DNA of 64,000 nucleotides from Betaproteobacteria bacterium (GTDB lineage: Bacteria; Pseudomonadota; Gammaproteobacteria; Burkholderiales; Ferrovaceae), in contig JAGWIW010000003.1 of the NCBI GenBank assembly GCA_028866015.1, positions 53,608-117,607 on the forward strand, in the 5' to 3' direction. Made by a program: the position numbers and the translations under genes. The notes beneath the pieces were generated by a model. It ran no database searches. It was not told the origin of the DNA and was given only the letters and a program-made list of their open reading frames with translations. Below, in pieces: positions 40,725 through 50,040 of this stretch; the stretch's first letter is position 1, and every line of letters starts with the position of its first letter.

Positions 40725-41455
40725 AGCTCCGCCGGATCACCGCCCCATCCGCGACAGAGCAAACAAACCGCGTGCAACTCGCGCTGCTGCGGGCCGGATG
40801 GCGCTCTCCCGGATCGTGGCCCCGTTATCGCACTGCGCGTTGGGCTGGCGCCTTGGCGCTGATGTCCGTTGCCCTGCTTCTGCCCACATTCCCGGCCAGG
40901 CACCCGGCAATGCTGCGCGTGGCGTGCAGCATTGCCGGGGGTGCCTGTGGATACGCCATGCCGGCCCTGTGGCTGCAGCAGCAACTGCGGCGGCGGCAGG
41001 CAGCCATAGCCCAGGCCCTGCCGGATCTGCTCGACCTGCTGGTGTTGTGCGTGGAGGCCGGCCTGTCGCTGGAACAGTCCTTCGGACGGCTGGCCCGCGA
41101 GTTTTCCCGTTTTTCCCCACCGCTTGCTCACGAATTGCAGCTGCTGTCCTTCGAATTGGGTGCGGGCCGCGGTCGCCTGACCGCCTTGCGTCACTTTGCC
41201 TGGCGCATCGGTCTGCCCTCAGTCGACAGTCTGGTATCACTGCTGGCCCAAGCCGAACGGTTTGGCACGCGCGTCAGCGATGCCCTTGCAGCCCAGGCCG
41301 AACAGGTGCGCCGCGAACGACGTCGTTCGGTGGAGCGAGCTGCTGCAGTGATTGGCCTCAAGCTGCTGTTCCCGCTTGTGTTCTGCATATTCCCGGGCCT
41401 TCTGGTGGTGCTGGTGGGACCCTCCTTCATCGCCATTTATCGCACGCTTCAGTAA
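40721..41455 (+). CDS. tadC: Flp pilus inner-membrane platform protein TadC
   Basis: A 244-residue paralogue of TadB with the same GspF-type pattern (ALPDLLDLLVLCVEAGLSLEQSFGRLARE, LLAQAERFGTRVSDALAAQAEQVRRERR) and two last helices. It is the last gene of the tad operon; tadD and a complete tadV are absent. Its final seven bases overlap the converging GGT-family gene. Confidence 0.92.
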   Translation: MKLRRITAPSATEQTNRVQLALLRAGWRSPGSWPRYRTARWAGALALMSVALLLPTFPARHPAMLRVACSIAGGACGYAMPALWLQQQLRRRQAAIAQALPDLLDLLVLCVEAGLSLEQSFGRLAREFSRFSPPLAHELQLLSFELGAGRGRLTALRHFAWRIGLPSVDSLVSLLAQAERFGTRVSDALAAQAEQVRRERRRSVERAAAVIGLKLLFPLVFCIFPGLLVVLVGPSFIAIYRTLQ

Positions 41456-43044
41456 GCTGCCACTCCGCCGTTTGAGCGCGGATCGGCAGCCCCTTCAAGC
41501 CCTCCTTCCGGATGGCGCACGAGGGCTCCGGCATGTCCCACGGTTTCGTCAAAATCCTGCAGCATCTCCACTTCATGTCCGCGGGCACGCAGCTCGTTCA
41601 CCAATTCCGGCGGGAAACGCCCTTCCAGCTTGAGCGTATCGGAGGTCTGCCCCCAGGTTCTTCCCAGCAGCCAACGTGGGGCTGTCACGGCCTGCTGCAA
41701 CGGCTGGCCGAACACTGCATAACGCGTGAAAACGGCTGCCTGGGTTTGGGGCTGCCCATCTCCGCCCATGGTGCCGTACACCATCACGCGGCCGTCAGAG
41801 AGGCGGGCCGCAGCCGGATTGAGCGTATGGAACGGGCGCTTGCCCGGACGCAGCGCCAGCAGGGCTGAAGGGTCGAGGCTGAAGGAAGCGCCGCGGTTCT
41901 GCCAGTTGATTCCCGTTTCGGGCAACACGCAACCGCTGCCGTACTCGTGGTAAATGCTCTGTATGAACGACACGGCCAGCCCCTGATCATCGATGGCCCC
42001 CATCCAGATGGTGTCAGCCGGCCCCCGGCCTGCACCCCAGGGGGCGGCCTGGTCTGGCCGGATGGCCGCGGCAAGACCGTCCAGCCGGGCGGAATCGAGC
42101 AACGACTGGGGCTCCAGCGGGCATTCGCCGGGATCGGTGACATAACGGTCTCGCAGGGAAAAAGCCTGCTTGGTGGATTCCACCAGCAGGTGCACATAAT
42201 CGGCGCTTTCGGGTGTCACCGCAGCAAGCCCGGTCCGTTCTGCAATGCCCAGAATGGCCAGCGACACCACTCCCTGCGTGGGCAGCGTCATGTTGAACAA
42301 CTCGCCGCAGCCATGGCTGAGCCTCAATGGTGTCACCACCTGGGCCCGGTAGCCTTCCAGATCTTGCGCCGCCACGGGCGACCCGATGCGCGCCAGGTCG
42401 GCCGCGATGTCGGCTGCCAGGCTACCGCGGTAAAAGCTGTCCAGCCCTTCCTCGGCCAGGCGACGCAACGTGCGCGCGAGTCGCGGCTGGAGGAAACGCT
42501 CACCGGGGCGCGGCACCTGGCCCTGCGGCAGGAACGTGTCGGCAAACCCGGGCTGGGTTTGCAGTTCGGCCAGCTTTTTGGCTGTCAGCACCGACTGGCT
42601 GACGGTCACGGGAATCCCTTCCTCGGCGTAGCGGATCGCTTCGGACAGCAGCAGGGGCAGCGGCAAACGCCCGCCCCAGCGCTGCGACAGGCCAAGCGCT
42701 GCCTGCCAGCCCCCCACGGTGCCGGCCACGGTGTTCGCAGCCCAGGGTCCACGGGCAGGAACCGAGGCCATGCCGCGGGCGCGGTAGGCTTCGATGGTGG
42801 CTGCTGCTGCCGCACCTCCGCAGGCACTGATGGCGAATGGTTCGCCCGAAGGCGGCACGATGGTCCAGAAGCCGTCTCCACCGATACTGTTCATGTGGGG
42901 ATAAACCACCGCAATGGCGGCCGCAGCCGCCACCATGGCTTCAATCGCGTTGCCGCCGCGGCGCAGGATATCCAGCCCCGCCTGGGCAGCCAGGGCATGG
43001 GGGGCTGTCACCATCCCCCGCGTGCCCAAGGTCGTTTGCAACAT
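41449..43044 (-). CDS. Gamma-glutamyltransferase-family hydrolase
   Basis: A 531-residue Ntn-hydrolase of the GGT family. There is no signal peptide, unlike classical periplasmic GGT. The auto-cleavage Thr is in ADTIWMGAIDDQGLAVSFIQS, in the place of the HTTH-type motif; GSGCVLPETGINWQNRGASF and the RPFHTLNPA motif are typical of the cytosolic subgroup. This subgroup includes HpxW (oxamate amidohydrolase); the adjacent OxlT-like carrier fits that reading, but the substrate is not proved. It lies 14 bases after the carrier gene. Confidence 0.8.
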   Translation of the reverse strand: MLQTTLGTRGMVTAPHALAAQAGLDILRRGGNAIEAMVAAAAAIAVVYPHMNSIGGDGFWTIVPPSGEPFAISACGGAAAAATIEAYRARGMASVPARGPWAANTVAGTVGGWQAALGLSQRWGGRLPLPLLLSEAIRYAEEGIPVTVSQSVLTAKKLAELQTQPGFADTFLPQGQVPRPGERFLQPRLARTLRRLAEEGLDSFYRGSLAADIAADLARIGSPVAAQDLEGYRAQVVTPLRLSHGCGELFNMTLPTQGVVSLAILGIAERTGLAAVTPESADYVHLLVESTKQAFSLRDRYVTDPGECPLEPQSLLDSARLDGLAAAIRPDQAAPWGAGRGPADTIWMGAIDDQGLAVSFIQSIYHEYGSGCVLPETGINWQNRGASFSLDPSALLALRPGKRPFHTLNPAAARLSDGRVMVYGTMGGDGQPQTQAAVFTRYAVFGQPLQQAVTAPRWLLGRTWGQTSDTLKLEGRFPPELVNELRARGHEVEMLQDFDETVGHAGALVRHPEGGLEGAADPRSNGGVAAY

Positions 43045-43058
43045 GCCTACTCCTCAAA

Positions 43059-44300
43059 TCAAAAATACCGGCACCGGCGGCGCAAGGGCTTCAAGGCCAC
43101 CAAGGCCAGCACCGCCGCCAGGATGTCGAGGGTGATGACCACGCCGAACACCGGAATCCAGCTTCCGGTGGCTTCGTGCAGCTGGGCCGCCATGGGACCG
43201 CCCAGCACCGAGCCCACACCCTGGGCCATGTAGAGGAAACCATAGTTCGCCGTGGCATGACGTTCACCGAAAGTATCGGTCAAGGTGGAAGGAAAGAGGG
43301 AAAAAATCTCGCCCCATCCGAAAAACACCACGCCGGACAACAACACGAACAGTACCGGGTCGCCACGGAATTGCAACCAGGCCAGCATGGCGAGCCCTTC
43401 CAGCAGGAACGCGATGAACATGGTGTTTTCACGCCCGATGTTGTCAGATATCCAACCGAAGAATGGCCGGGTCAGCCCATTGGTGAATCGATCCACGGTC
43501 AGGGCCAGGGGCAGCGCAGCCATGCCCATGACCGTGATGGTAGCCACCCCGAAATCGCGGGCAAAAGCTGCCGTCTGGGAAATGACCATGAGCCCCGAAG
43601 TGGACATCATGGTCATCATGACAAACATCAGCCAGAACACGGGGGTCTTCAGCATGGTCGCAGGCGATGCGCCGGCCACCTGCTCGCTATGGCCGCTGCT
43701 CAGCGCTTCAGCCTCGCGCGCAGGGCGCTTCAGTCCCTGGGCAGCCAGCAGCCCGACGATGCTGAATGCCAGCCCGAATGTCCAGAGCGTGGCCTGGTAA
43801 CCATGCTGGGCAATGCTGCTGGCGATGGGAAACGTGGTGACAATGGCACCGAAACCGTAACCGGCCGCCACCATCCCTACTGCAAACCCGCGCCGCTCCG
43901 GAAACCATTTCACCATCTGAGTCACAATTCCGATGTACACGATGCCGGTCCCGACCCCACCGAACAGCCCGTAGGTCAGGTACAGCTGGGTGACCGTCGT
44001 GGCATGGGCCGCCAGGATCCAGCTCAACCCGGTGAGCAGGATGCCTGCGGAAATCAGGAAACGCGGCCCGAAGCGATCCACCAGAAAGCCCTGGGCCGGC
44101 GACAGGAACGTTTGCAGAACGATCAGGAGGGAAAACGTCACCTGGATTTCCGGCAGCTTGGCAGCCAGTGCCCCCATCAAGGGCTTGGTGAACAGGGTCC
44201 AGGTGTATTGGGGGCTCGATATGGCCATCATGCAAATCAGGCCAAGCAGCAGTTGAATCCAGCGTTCGCGGCCACTGGCGGGCAGTTTTGTCGTCGTCAT
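43059..44300 (-). CDS. MFS transporter, oxalate/formate antiporter (OxlT)-like
   Basis: A 413-residue 12-helix transporter. Features of the OxlT group include SPQYTWTLFTKPLMGAL in helix 1, GFLVDRFGPRFLISAG (MFS motif A), GTGIVYIGIVTQMVKWFPERRGFAVG, and FFGWGEIFSLFPSTLTDTFG. The start at 44300 (MTTTKLPASG) is 8-9 bases after GAGGA; an ATG five codons upstream overlaps that ribosome site. Forms an operon with the GGT-family gene. Confidence 0.85.
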   Translation of the reverse strand: MTTTKLPASGRERWIQLLLGLICMMAISSPQYTWTLFTKPLMGALAAKLPEIQVTFSLLIVLQTFLSPAQGFLVDRFGPRFLISAGILLTGLSWILAAHATTVTQLYLTYGLFGGVGTGIVYIGIVTQMVKWFPERRGFAVGMVAAGYGFGAIVTTFPIASSIAQHGYQATLWTFGLAFSIVGLLAAQGLKRPAREAEALSSGHSEQVAGASPATMLKTPVFWLMFVMMTMMSTSGLMVISQTAAFARDFGVATITVMGMAALPLALTVDRFTNGLTRPFFGWISDNIGRENTMFIAFLLEGLAMLAWLQFRGDPVLFVLLSGVVFFGWGEIFSLFPSTLTDTFGERHATANYGFLYMAQGVGSVLGGPMAAQLHEATGSWIPVFGVVITLDILAAVLALVALKPLRRRCRYF

Positions 44301-44425
44301 GGGGGCATTCCTCATCCGTCATGTTGATATCAGCCCGGTTTCGGAACGCCGCATTTCGCTGACGGCGTTTTGGGATAACCGGTTCTACCCTGACAGATAA
44401 GCAAGCGACATGCCAAAAGGCACAA

Positions 44426-45610
44426 TCACCCCCCTGCTCGCGCGGATTCGGATTTCAGGATCGGGAAAAACCCTGCCAGTCCCAGCACCGGCCCAGGCAG
44501 CAACAGCCACGCCACGGCAGTGCCCCAGTCGGTGACAGCATGGGTGGTCAACCCAATCGCCACCACGGTGATGGAAAACCCGATGGCATTTTGCAAGGCC
44601 AGCGCGCTGCCGACCAGATGGGGCGGACAGGCTGCCGCCGAAAGCGCCGAAAAATGCGGGGAATCGGCCACCACGCTAGCCCCCCACAGCAGCAGCAACA
44701 GCAGCAGCCAGGATGCGGGCCAGGTCGCCCCACCCGCTGCAAACAGGAAGCAGCAGAATCCGGACAGGAACAGGGCGAAAGCCGCCACACGCGCGCTTCC
44801 CACACGCCGTGCCCAGGCGCCACCCAGGAAGCAGCCCAGAGCACCGGCCCCCATGATGAAAAAGGCCAGCCCGGCACTCCCCAGAACAGGAAACTCACGC
44901 ACCAGAATGGTGCGCGTCACCAGCATGGGCACCAGCGTCCAGAATGCGTAGAGTTCCCACATGTGTCCGAAGTAACCCAGGGCGGAGGCCCGGAAACGCG
45001 CCGAGCGGAAGGCGGCGAGCACATGGCCGGGGCGGGACTCAGCCCGGTCCGGGCGCTGTTTCAGATGCGGCCCGTCACCCAAGCGCAGGATGATGGCTGC
45101 GCCTGCGAGAGCAAGCAGGGATGAGGCCAGCATGACGCCCTGCCAGGGCCAGGACGCGCCCATTAGGCGCAAGGCGTGCGGCAGGGCTGACCCCAGCGTG
45201 AGCATGCCCACCAGCTGTGCCAGCGCGCTGCCCGCCCGCTCCGGTGCCCAGCTCACCACAAGCTTCATGCCGATGGGGTAGATGCCGGCCAGGCTGACTC
45301 CTACCAGAAAACGAAAACAGAGGGCGCTGGCAAGCCCTGACGACCCGCTGGCAAAGCCGGCATTGAACAGGGCACCGCCCACGGCACAGACGGTGAAAAT
45401 GCGGCTTGCGGGAAAACGGTCCGCCAGGCCCGACAGCGAAAAACCCAGCGTGCCGGCAATGAAGCCCAGCTGCACGGCTGTGGTCATCCAGCCAATGTCG
45501 CCCGGGGTCAGTCCCCAGGCGCGCACGAGGTCATCGGCCGCGCTGTTGGCACTGAACCAGAGCGAGGTCCCGAACAACTGAGACAGGGCAATCCAGGCAA
45601 TGGGTGACAT
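44426..45610 (-). CDS. MFS transporter
   Basis: A 394-residue 12-helix transporter whose N-terminus (SQLFGTSLWFSANSAADDLVRAWGL, then TAVQLGFIAGTLGFSLSGLADRFPASRIF) is a distinctive pattern of an uncharacterised MFS subgroup in proteobacteria. Substrate unknown. The start at 45610 (MSPIAWIALSQL) matches the usual N-terminus; a second in-frame ATG at 45652 has GAGGA touching it and is less likely. Just upstream lies a 7-codon frame with a good ribosome site (45622-45645) that might act as a leader. It is divergent from ccmA. Confidence 0.8.
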   Translation of the reverse strand: MSPIAWIALSQLFGTSLWFSANSAADDLVRAWGLTPGDIGWMTTAVQLGFIAGTLGFSLSGLADRFPASRIFTVCAVGGALFNAGFASGSSGLASALCFRFLVGVSLAGIYPIGMKLVVSWAPERAGSALAQLVGMLTLGSALPHALRLMGASWPWQGVMLASSLLALAGAAIILRLGDGPHLKQRPDRAESRPGHVLAAFRSARFRASALGYFGHMWELYAFWTLVPMLVTRTILVREFPVLGSAGLAFFIMGAGALGCFLGGAWARRVGSARVAAFALFLSGFCCFLFAAGGATWPASWLLLLLLLWGASVVADSPHFSALSAAACPPHLVGSALALQNAIGFSITVVAIGLTTHAVTDWGTAVAWLLLPGPVLGLAGFFPILKSESARAGG

Positions 45611-45694
45611 GGGGCCCGATATCAGCTCGCAACTGCCTGTTTCATGACGCATTCCTCGGGGTTCGGCATATGAATCCTGTAGAATAGCGCAAAT

Positions 45695-46300
45695 ATGCTT
45701 TCCGTTTCCCACCTCACCTGCCAAAGAGGCGAACGGGTCCTGTTCCGGGACCTGAGCTTTGACCTGCCCGCCGGCCAGTGGCTGCAAGTGGCCGGCGCCA
45801 ACGGGGCTGGCAAAACCAGCCTGCTGCGCATCCTGGCAGGGCTGTCCGAACCGGTTTCCGGCCAGGTGACCTGGAATGGCCAGGGCCTGCGCGAAGACCG
45901 CGAGGCCTATCACGCAGACCTGCTCTACCTGGGCCACCAGGGTGCGCTAAAGGAAGAGCTCACCCCAGTGGAAAACCTCACCCTGAGCCTGGGCATGGAA
46001 GGCTTTCCGCCAGATGCGACCCGGGTCACGGACGCCCTGCACCGTTTCGGACTTCAGGGCCGGGAAATGCTGCCGGCGCGCTATCTTTCCGCCGGCCAGC
46101 GCCGGCGCGTGCTGCTCTCGCGGCTGCTGCTGCGTCCGGCCCCGCTGTGGATCCTGGACGAACCTTTCACAGCGCTCGACGTGCATGCGGTCGCCACTCT
46201 GTGCGAACTGATCCAGAATCACGTGACAACCGGCGGCTGCGCCATCCTCACCAGCCACCAAACCCTGTCCCTGCCACCCGGGCTGAGCGTCACCCTATGA
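45695..46300 (+). CDS. ccmA: Heme exporter ATP-binding protein CcmA
   Basis: A 201-residue ABC ATPase of the CcmABCD complex, which releases holo-CcmE. Walker A GANGAGKT (34-41), signature YLSAGQRRRVLLSRLL and Walker B LWILDEPFTALD are intact. First gene of ccmABCDE; stop overlaps ccmB by ATGA. Confidence 0.95.
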   Translation: MLSVSHLTCQRGERVLFRDLSFDLPAGQWLQVAGANGAGKTSLLRILAGLSEPVSGQVTWNGQGLREDREAYHADLLYLGHQGALKEELTPVENLTLSLGMEGFPPDATRVTDALHRFGLQGREMLPARYLSAGQRRRVLLSRLLLRPAPLWILDEPFTALDVHAVATLCELIQNHVTTGGCAILTSHQTLSLPPGLSVTL

Positions 46301-46974
46301 GCAACTTCCTGACCCCGTTCCTCCAGGCCGTTCGGCGCGACCTGCTGCTGGCAGCGCGGCACAAGACGGAAGTGATCACCGCCCTGTTTTTCTTCGTGAT
46401 CGTGGTCAATCTGCTGCCTCTGGGCATCGGTCCGGACGCGGACCTGCTGCGCAAGATCGCGCCAGGCGCACTCTGGATTGGCGCCCTGCTCGCCACTTTG
46501 CTGGGCCTGCAACGCCTGTTTGCACCGGATCACCAGGACGGCACCCTGGAACAAATGGCCCTGTCACCCCAGTCCTTTACCTTGCTGATTGCCGGTAAAA
46601 TCATGGCGCATTGGCTTGTGTCCGGCCTGCCGGTGGTCCTGATCGCCCCCCTGCTTGGGGTACAGTTTGACCTGCCGGCAAGAAGCCTGGGTATCCTGAC
46701 CCTTTCCCTGCTGCTCGGCACGCCGATCCTGTCCCTCATCGGGGCCGTGGGCGCCGCCCTGACGCTGGGCGTGCGGGGCAGCGGGGTACTGCTGTCCCTG
46801 CTGATCCTGCCGCTTTACATCCCGGCCCTGATTTTCGGGGCGGGGGCCGTGGAAGCGGACCTTGCAGGCCTTGGGTTTGAAGGCCACCTGTCACTGCTGG
46901 GTGCGCTGCTGCTCGCCAGCATTGTCTTTGCACCGTGGGTGGCCACGGTGGCGTTGCGCGTTGCGCTGGAGTAA
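46297..46974 (+). CDS. ccmB: Heme exporter membrane protein CcmB
   Basis: A 225-residue six-helix ABC permease with the CcmB patterns FFFVIVVNLLPLGIG and LGLQRLFAPDHQDGTLEQM. The start at 46297 (MSNFLTPFLQAVRRD) overlaps the ccmA stop. Confidence 0.95.
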   Translation: MSNFLTPFLQAVRRDLLLAARHKTEVITALFFFVIVVNLLPLGIGPDADLLRKIAPGALWIGALLATLLGLQRLFAPDHQDGTLEQMALSPQSFTLLIAGKIMAHWLVSGLPVVLIAPLLGVQFDLPARSLGILTLSLLLGTPILSLIGAVGAALTLGVRGSGVLLSLLILPLYIPALIFGAGAVEADLAGLGFEGHLSLLGALLLASIVFAPWVATVALRVALE

Positions 46975-46978
46975 ATGA

Positions 46979-47722
46979 ATGAGTGCATCCCTGTTCAACT
47001 GGTTCAAGTTTGCCTCGCCGGCTTCCTTCTTTCCCCTGGCTGGCCGGCTTGTCCCCTGGTTCGCGGCAGCCACGCTCGTGCTGGCTGCGGCCGGACTGTG
47101 GGTGGGTTTTGCCGTCGCTCCCACGGATGCCCAGCAGGGTGAAGGCTACCGGATCATTTTCGTGCATGTGCCGGCAAGCTGGATGTCCATGTTCATCTAT
47201 TGCGTGATGGCTTTCTGGTCTGCCCTGGGCCTGTCGTTCAATACCCGGCTTTCAGGCATGATGACTTCCGCCCTGGCACCCACAGGGGCCCTGTTCGCCT
47301 TCCTGTCGCTTTGGACCGGCTCCCTGTGGGGCAAGCCCATGTGGGGAGCATGGTGGGTGTGGGATGCGCGCCTGACCTCGCAGCTCATCCTGTTTTTCCT
47401 CTACCTGGGATTCATTGCACTGCAGGCCGCCATCGACGATCCCCGCCGCGCCGACAAGGCAGGTGCCATCCTGGCTCTGGTGGGTGTGGTGAATGTCCCG
47501 ATCATCTATTTTTCGGTGCAGTGGTGGAACACCCTGCACCAGGGCGCTTCCGTCTCCATGACCAAAGCGCCCAGCATGGCGCACACGATGCTGCTGGGCA
47601 TGCTGCTGATGGCGCTGGCCTTTTGGGCCTACACCATCACCATGGCCCTGATCCGGGTGCGCTGTATCATTCTCGAACGCGAGCTGACGAGCGAATGGGT
47701 GAAGAAAAATGCAATGGAATAG
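46979..47722 (+). CDS. ccmC: Heme-handling membrane protein CcmC
   Basis: A 247-residue six-helix protein. The WWD motif WGAWWVWDARLTSQLILFF binds heme, with flanking His ligands in FVHVPASWMS and in SMAHTMLLG. It loads heme onto CcmE. Starts four bases after ccmB and overlaps ccmD by 14 bases. Confidence 0.96.
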   Translation: MSASLFNWFKFASPASFFPLAGRLVPWFAAATLVLAAAGLWVGFAVAPTDAQQGEGYRIIFVHVPASWMSMFIYCVMAFWSALGLSFNTRLSGMMTSALAPTGALFAFLSLWTGSLWGKPMWGAWWVWDARLTSQLILFFLYLGFIALQAAIDDPRRADKAGAILALVGVVNVPIIYFSVQWWNTLHQGASVSMTKAPSMAHTMLLGMLLMALAFWAYTITMALIRVRCIILERELTSEWVKKNAME

Positions 47723-47876
47723 CTGGAGCGAATTCTGGGCCATGGGGGGCTATGGCCTCTACGTGTGGGGCAGCTTCGGCGCCTGCCTGCTGGGCATGCT
47801 GATTGAACCCTGGCTGCTGCTGCGCCGGCGACGCGCCATTCAAGCCCGCCTGCCGCACAAGGAGTCTGCACAATGA
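47709..47876 (+). CDS. ccmD: Cytochrome c maturation protein CcmD
   Basis: A 55-residue single-helix protein, small enough to be missed by length cut-offs. It starts [20 protein letters not shown], the CcmD signature (F-x-M-G-G-Y-x-x-Y-V-W), followed by one membrane helix and a basic tail RRRRA. It helps release holo-CcmE from CcmABC. Its stop overlaps the ccmE start by ATGA. Confidence 0.93.
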   Translation: MQWNSWSEFWAMGGYGLYVWGSFGACLLGMLIEPWLLLRRRRAIQARLPHKESAQ

Positions 47877-48313
47877 AACCCCGTCACAAACGCATGCTGC
47901 TCATTCTTGCCGGACTGGCCGTGCTGGGCGTGGCTGCAGCCTTGGTGCTCAACGCCTTCCGCAGCAACCTGGTGTTTTTCTACACGCCGACCCAGATCGC
48001 CAACGGGGAAGCACCCAAAAACCGCGCATTCCGCATCGGCGGCCTGGTGAAGAACGGGTCACTCAAGCGCGACGGCATCACGGCCCATTTCATCGTCACC
48101 GATACCGTCAAGGAATTTCAGGTGCAGTACACAGGTATCCTGCCGGACCTGTTCCGCGAAGGTCGTGGCGTCGTGGCCCAGGGCAAGCTGGGAGACAACG
48201 GACAATTCGTGGCGTCAGAAGTACTGGCCAAGCATGACGAAAACTACATGCCGCCGGAAGCCAAGAGCGCCGTGGAACAGGCCCAGAAGGCTGCCCGAAC
48301 CCTCAAGCAGTAA
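47873..48313 (+). CDS. ccmE: Heme chaperone CcmE
   Basis: A 146-residue membrane-anchored OB-fold protein. His121 in [14 protein letters not shown] is the covalent heme-binding histidine (His130 in E. coli); [14 protein letters not shown] and the Tyr behind the His are conserved. Last gene of the rightward ccm operon. Confidence 0.96.
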   Translation: MKPRHKRMLLILAGLAVLGVAAALVLNAFRSNLVFFYTPTQIANGEAPKNRAFRIGGLVKNGSLKRDGITAHFIVTDTVKEFQVQYTGILPDLFREGRGVVAQGKLGDNGQFVASEVLAKHDENYMPPEAKSAVEQAQKAARTLKQ

Positions 48314-48318
48314 GTCCG

Positions 48319-48337
48319 GCCGGCCCTTGGGGCCGGC
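48319..48337. terminator. GC hairpin between converging ccm operons
   Basis: A perfect 8-bp stem GCCGGCCC/GGGCCGGC with a 3-base loop, five bases after the ccmE stop. No T run follows in either direction, so as a classical terminator it is weak; it may protect both 3' ends. Confidence 0.45.
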
Positions 48338-48355
48338 GGACCCCTCACGATCCCC

Positions 48356-49588
48356 TTAAGGCTGGACCTTGTTGATCGTCACCTGCAGGTCATGCGCACC
48401 TGGCTTCACGGGCAGGCTGGCCCCGATCAGGTCGCCGCTGGCCGGCGTTGCACTGCCTGATTTCGACACCCGGACTTCCACGCGCACGAGGCTTGCGGAT
48501 GACAGGTTGAATTGCGGGCTCATGGCCATGTCGTCGGTCAGGGCAAAATCAAGCGGAAGCTGGCTGACCGTGGTGCGAAGGACCGCCAACGGCATGCGCG
48601 GCCCATCCACAGAACGCGCGAAAATAAAGACCGTGTCATTGGGCGATGCCTTGCCCTTGAGTGAGGGGTCGATGCTGACGCGCCCCGTCACCGTGCTGGA
48701 CGCATGGGCGGCCTTGGCTTCACCAGGTCCATCCGGCATCTGGAAACGGTTTGCCGAGAGCGGCGGCAAATTGACCTTGGCACGAGCCATGTTGAGGTTC
48801 TGCAGAACAAACTGGGCGTCAGGAGAACCCGGCTCCAGCAGCGGCATCAGTTTTTCCCAATAGCCAGCCGCCTTGCGGTAGTCCTTTTCGGCAAAGGCAA
48901 AACCTCCGGCCAGGAACAGCCCTTTGCCATTGCTGGGATCCTGTGCCAGGGCTTTCTGCACCAGCCCCCGGGCCTTGACCATGCCCTGATCTTCGCCGGA
49001 TGCGGTGAGGGCTTCCGCATAGTCCACCATGAGCGCCGGATCTTCGTCGATCTGCTTCCTCAGGTGGGCGAAAGCCGCCACTGCCTCCTTGGGCTTGTCT
49101 AGATTCATGTAGGAACGCGCCAACATGGCCCAGCCGGCCGGGTTATCCGGATTCTTGGCAAGCTTTGCCTCAAGCGAGGCCACCATTTCACCGATCTGCT
49201 TTTCAGTGATTTCCTGGGGCGCCTGCTGGGGGTTGAAGGCCTCGGGGTGCCCATGCCAGGCATAAAGACCGCCAGCCAGCAGGGGCAGCGCCACCAGAAT
49301 GCCAATTGCCACTTTGCGTCCATGGGAAAAATCGATGACTTCCGGCGCCACGGAAGTATCTTCCAGAAGACGCTTCTGGATTTCATCCCGCGCCTGGGCA
49401 TAGTCCGCATCCGCAAGACTTCCATCGCGATGTTCGGCTTCCAGTTCCACCAGTTGATCACGGTAGACCGCGGCATTGAGCGCCTTGCGGTTGTCACTCA
49501 CACCGCCCGGGCGGCGCAGCAGGAAATAAAGCAGGGTGGCAACCACCACCAGGGATAGCAGGATGGCCGCAATGAGAAATGAAGTCAT
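48356..49588 (-). CDS. ccmI: Cytochrome c biogenesis protein CcmI
   Basis: A 410-residue apocytochrome chaperone. Two membrane helices (about 4-25 and 92-112) flank a cytoplasmic leucine-zipper-like loop (NAAVYRDQLVELEAEH); the periplasmic part has TPR units (NPDNPAGWAMLARSYMNLDKPKEAVAAFAH) and a C-terminal beta domain. Starts in ATGA overlap with ccmH. Confidence 0.93.
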   Translation of the reverse strand: MTSFLIAAILLSLVVVATLLYFLLRRPGGVSDNRKALNAAVYRDQLVELEAEHRDGSLADADYAQARDEIQKRLLEDTSVAPEVIDFSHGRKVAIGILVALPLLAGGLYAWHGHPEAFNPQQAPQEITEKQIGEMVASLEAKLAKNPDNPAGWAMLARSYMNLDKPKEAVAAFAHLRKQIDEDPALMVDYAEALTASGEDQGMVKARGLVQKALAQDPSNGKGLFLAGGFAFAEKDYRKAAGYWEKLMPLLEPGSPDAQFVLQNLNMARAKVNLPPLSANRFQMPDGPGEAKAAHASSTVTGRVSIDPSLKGKASPNDTVFIFARSVDGPRMPLAVLRTTVSQLPLDFALTDDMAMSPQFNLSSASLVRVEVRVSKSGSATPASGDLIGASLPVKPGAHDLQVTINKVQP

Positions 49589-50040
49589 GGTTGATCGCGC
49601 AGCAGCGCCTCAGCTTGTTTTTTCTGTTCAGGAGTCAGGGGACTGTCCGGTGCAGCACGGTTGCGGTGGCGCAAGACCAGGGCGAGCGCACCCACGCCGA
49701 GAACCAGCAGCAGGAAGGGGCCGAACCAGAGCAGCCAGGTGGTGGGTTTGACCGGAGGACGGTAACGCACGAAATCGCCGTAACGCGAGACCATGAAATC
49801 CATCACCTGCTGGTCAGTTTTCCCCTGCCGGATCTGGGCCCTGATTTCTCGCCGCAAATCCTCAGCCAGGTCGGCCCGGGAACCCGCCAGCGATTCGTTC
49901 TGGCAGACCAGGCAACGCATTTCCTGCGCGATCTTGATGAGGCGCTGCTCCACCACTTCGTTTTCCGCCAAAGGCTTGGCTTCGTTGGCGTGTACCGGCC
50001 AGGTGAAACAGAGCAGGAGAAGCCACAACCACGGTTTCAT
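49585..50040 (-). CDS. ccmH: Cytochrome c maturation protein CcmH
   Basis: A 151-residue thiol protein with signal peptide (cut near HANE) and the redox motif MRCLVCQNES (Cys43, Cys46), plus a C-terminal membrane helix. It reduces or presents the apocytochrome CXXCH cysteines. Overlaps ccmG and ccmI by four bases each. Confidence 0.95.
   Translation of the reverse strand: MKPWLWLLLLCFTWPVHANEAKPLAENEVVEQRLIKIAQEMRCLVCQNESLAGSRADLAEDLRREIRAQIRQGKTDQQVMDFMVSRYGDFVRYRPPVKPTTWLLWFGPFLLLVLGVGALALVLRHRNRAAPDSPLTPEQKKQAEALLRDQP

Noticed and set aside
41947..44327. Long plus-strand frames opposite the GGT-family and MFS genes
   Set aside because: They have a composition typical of antisense translation (Gly/His/Gln-rich) and no recognisable domain.
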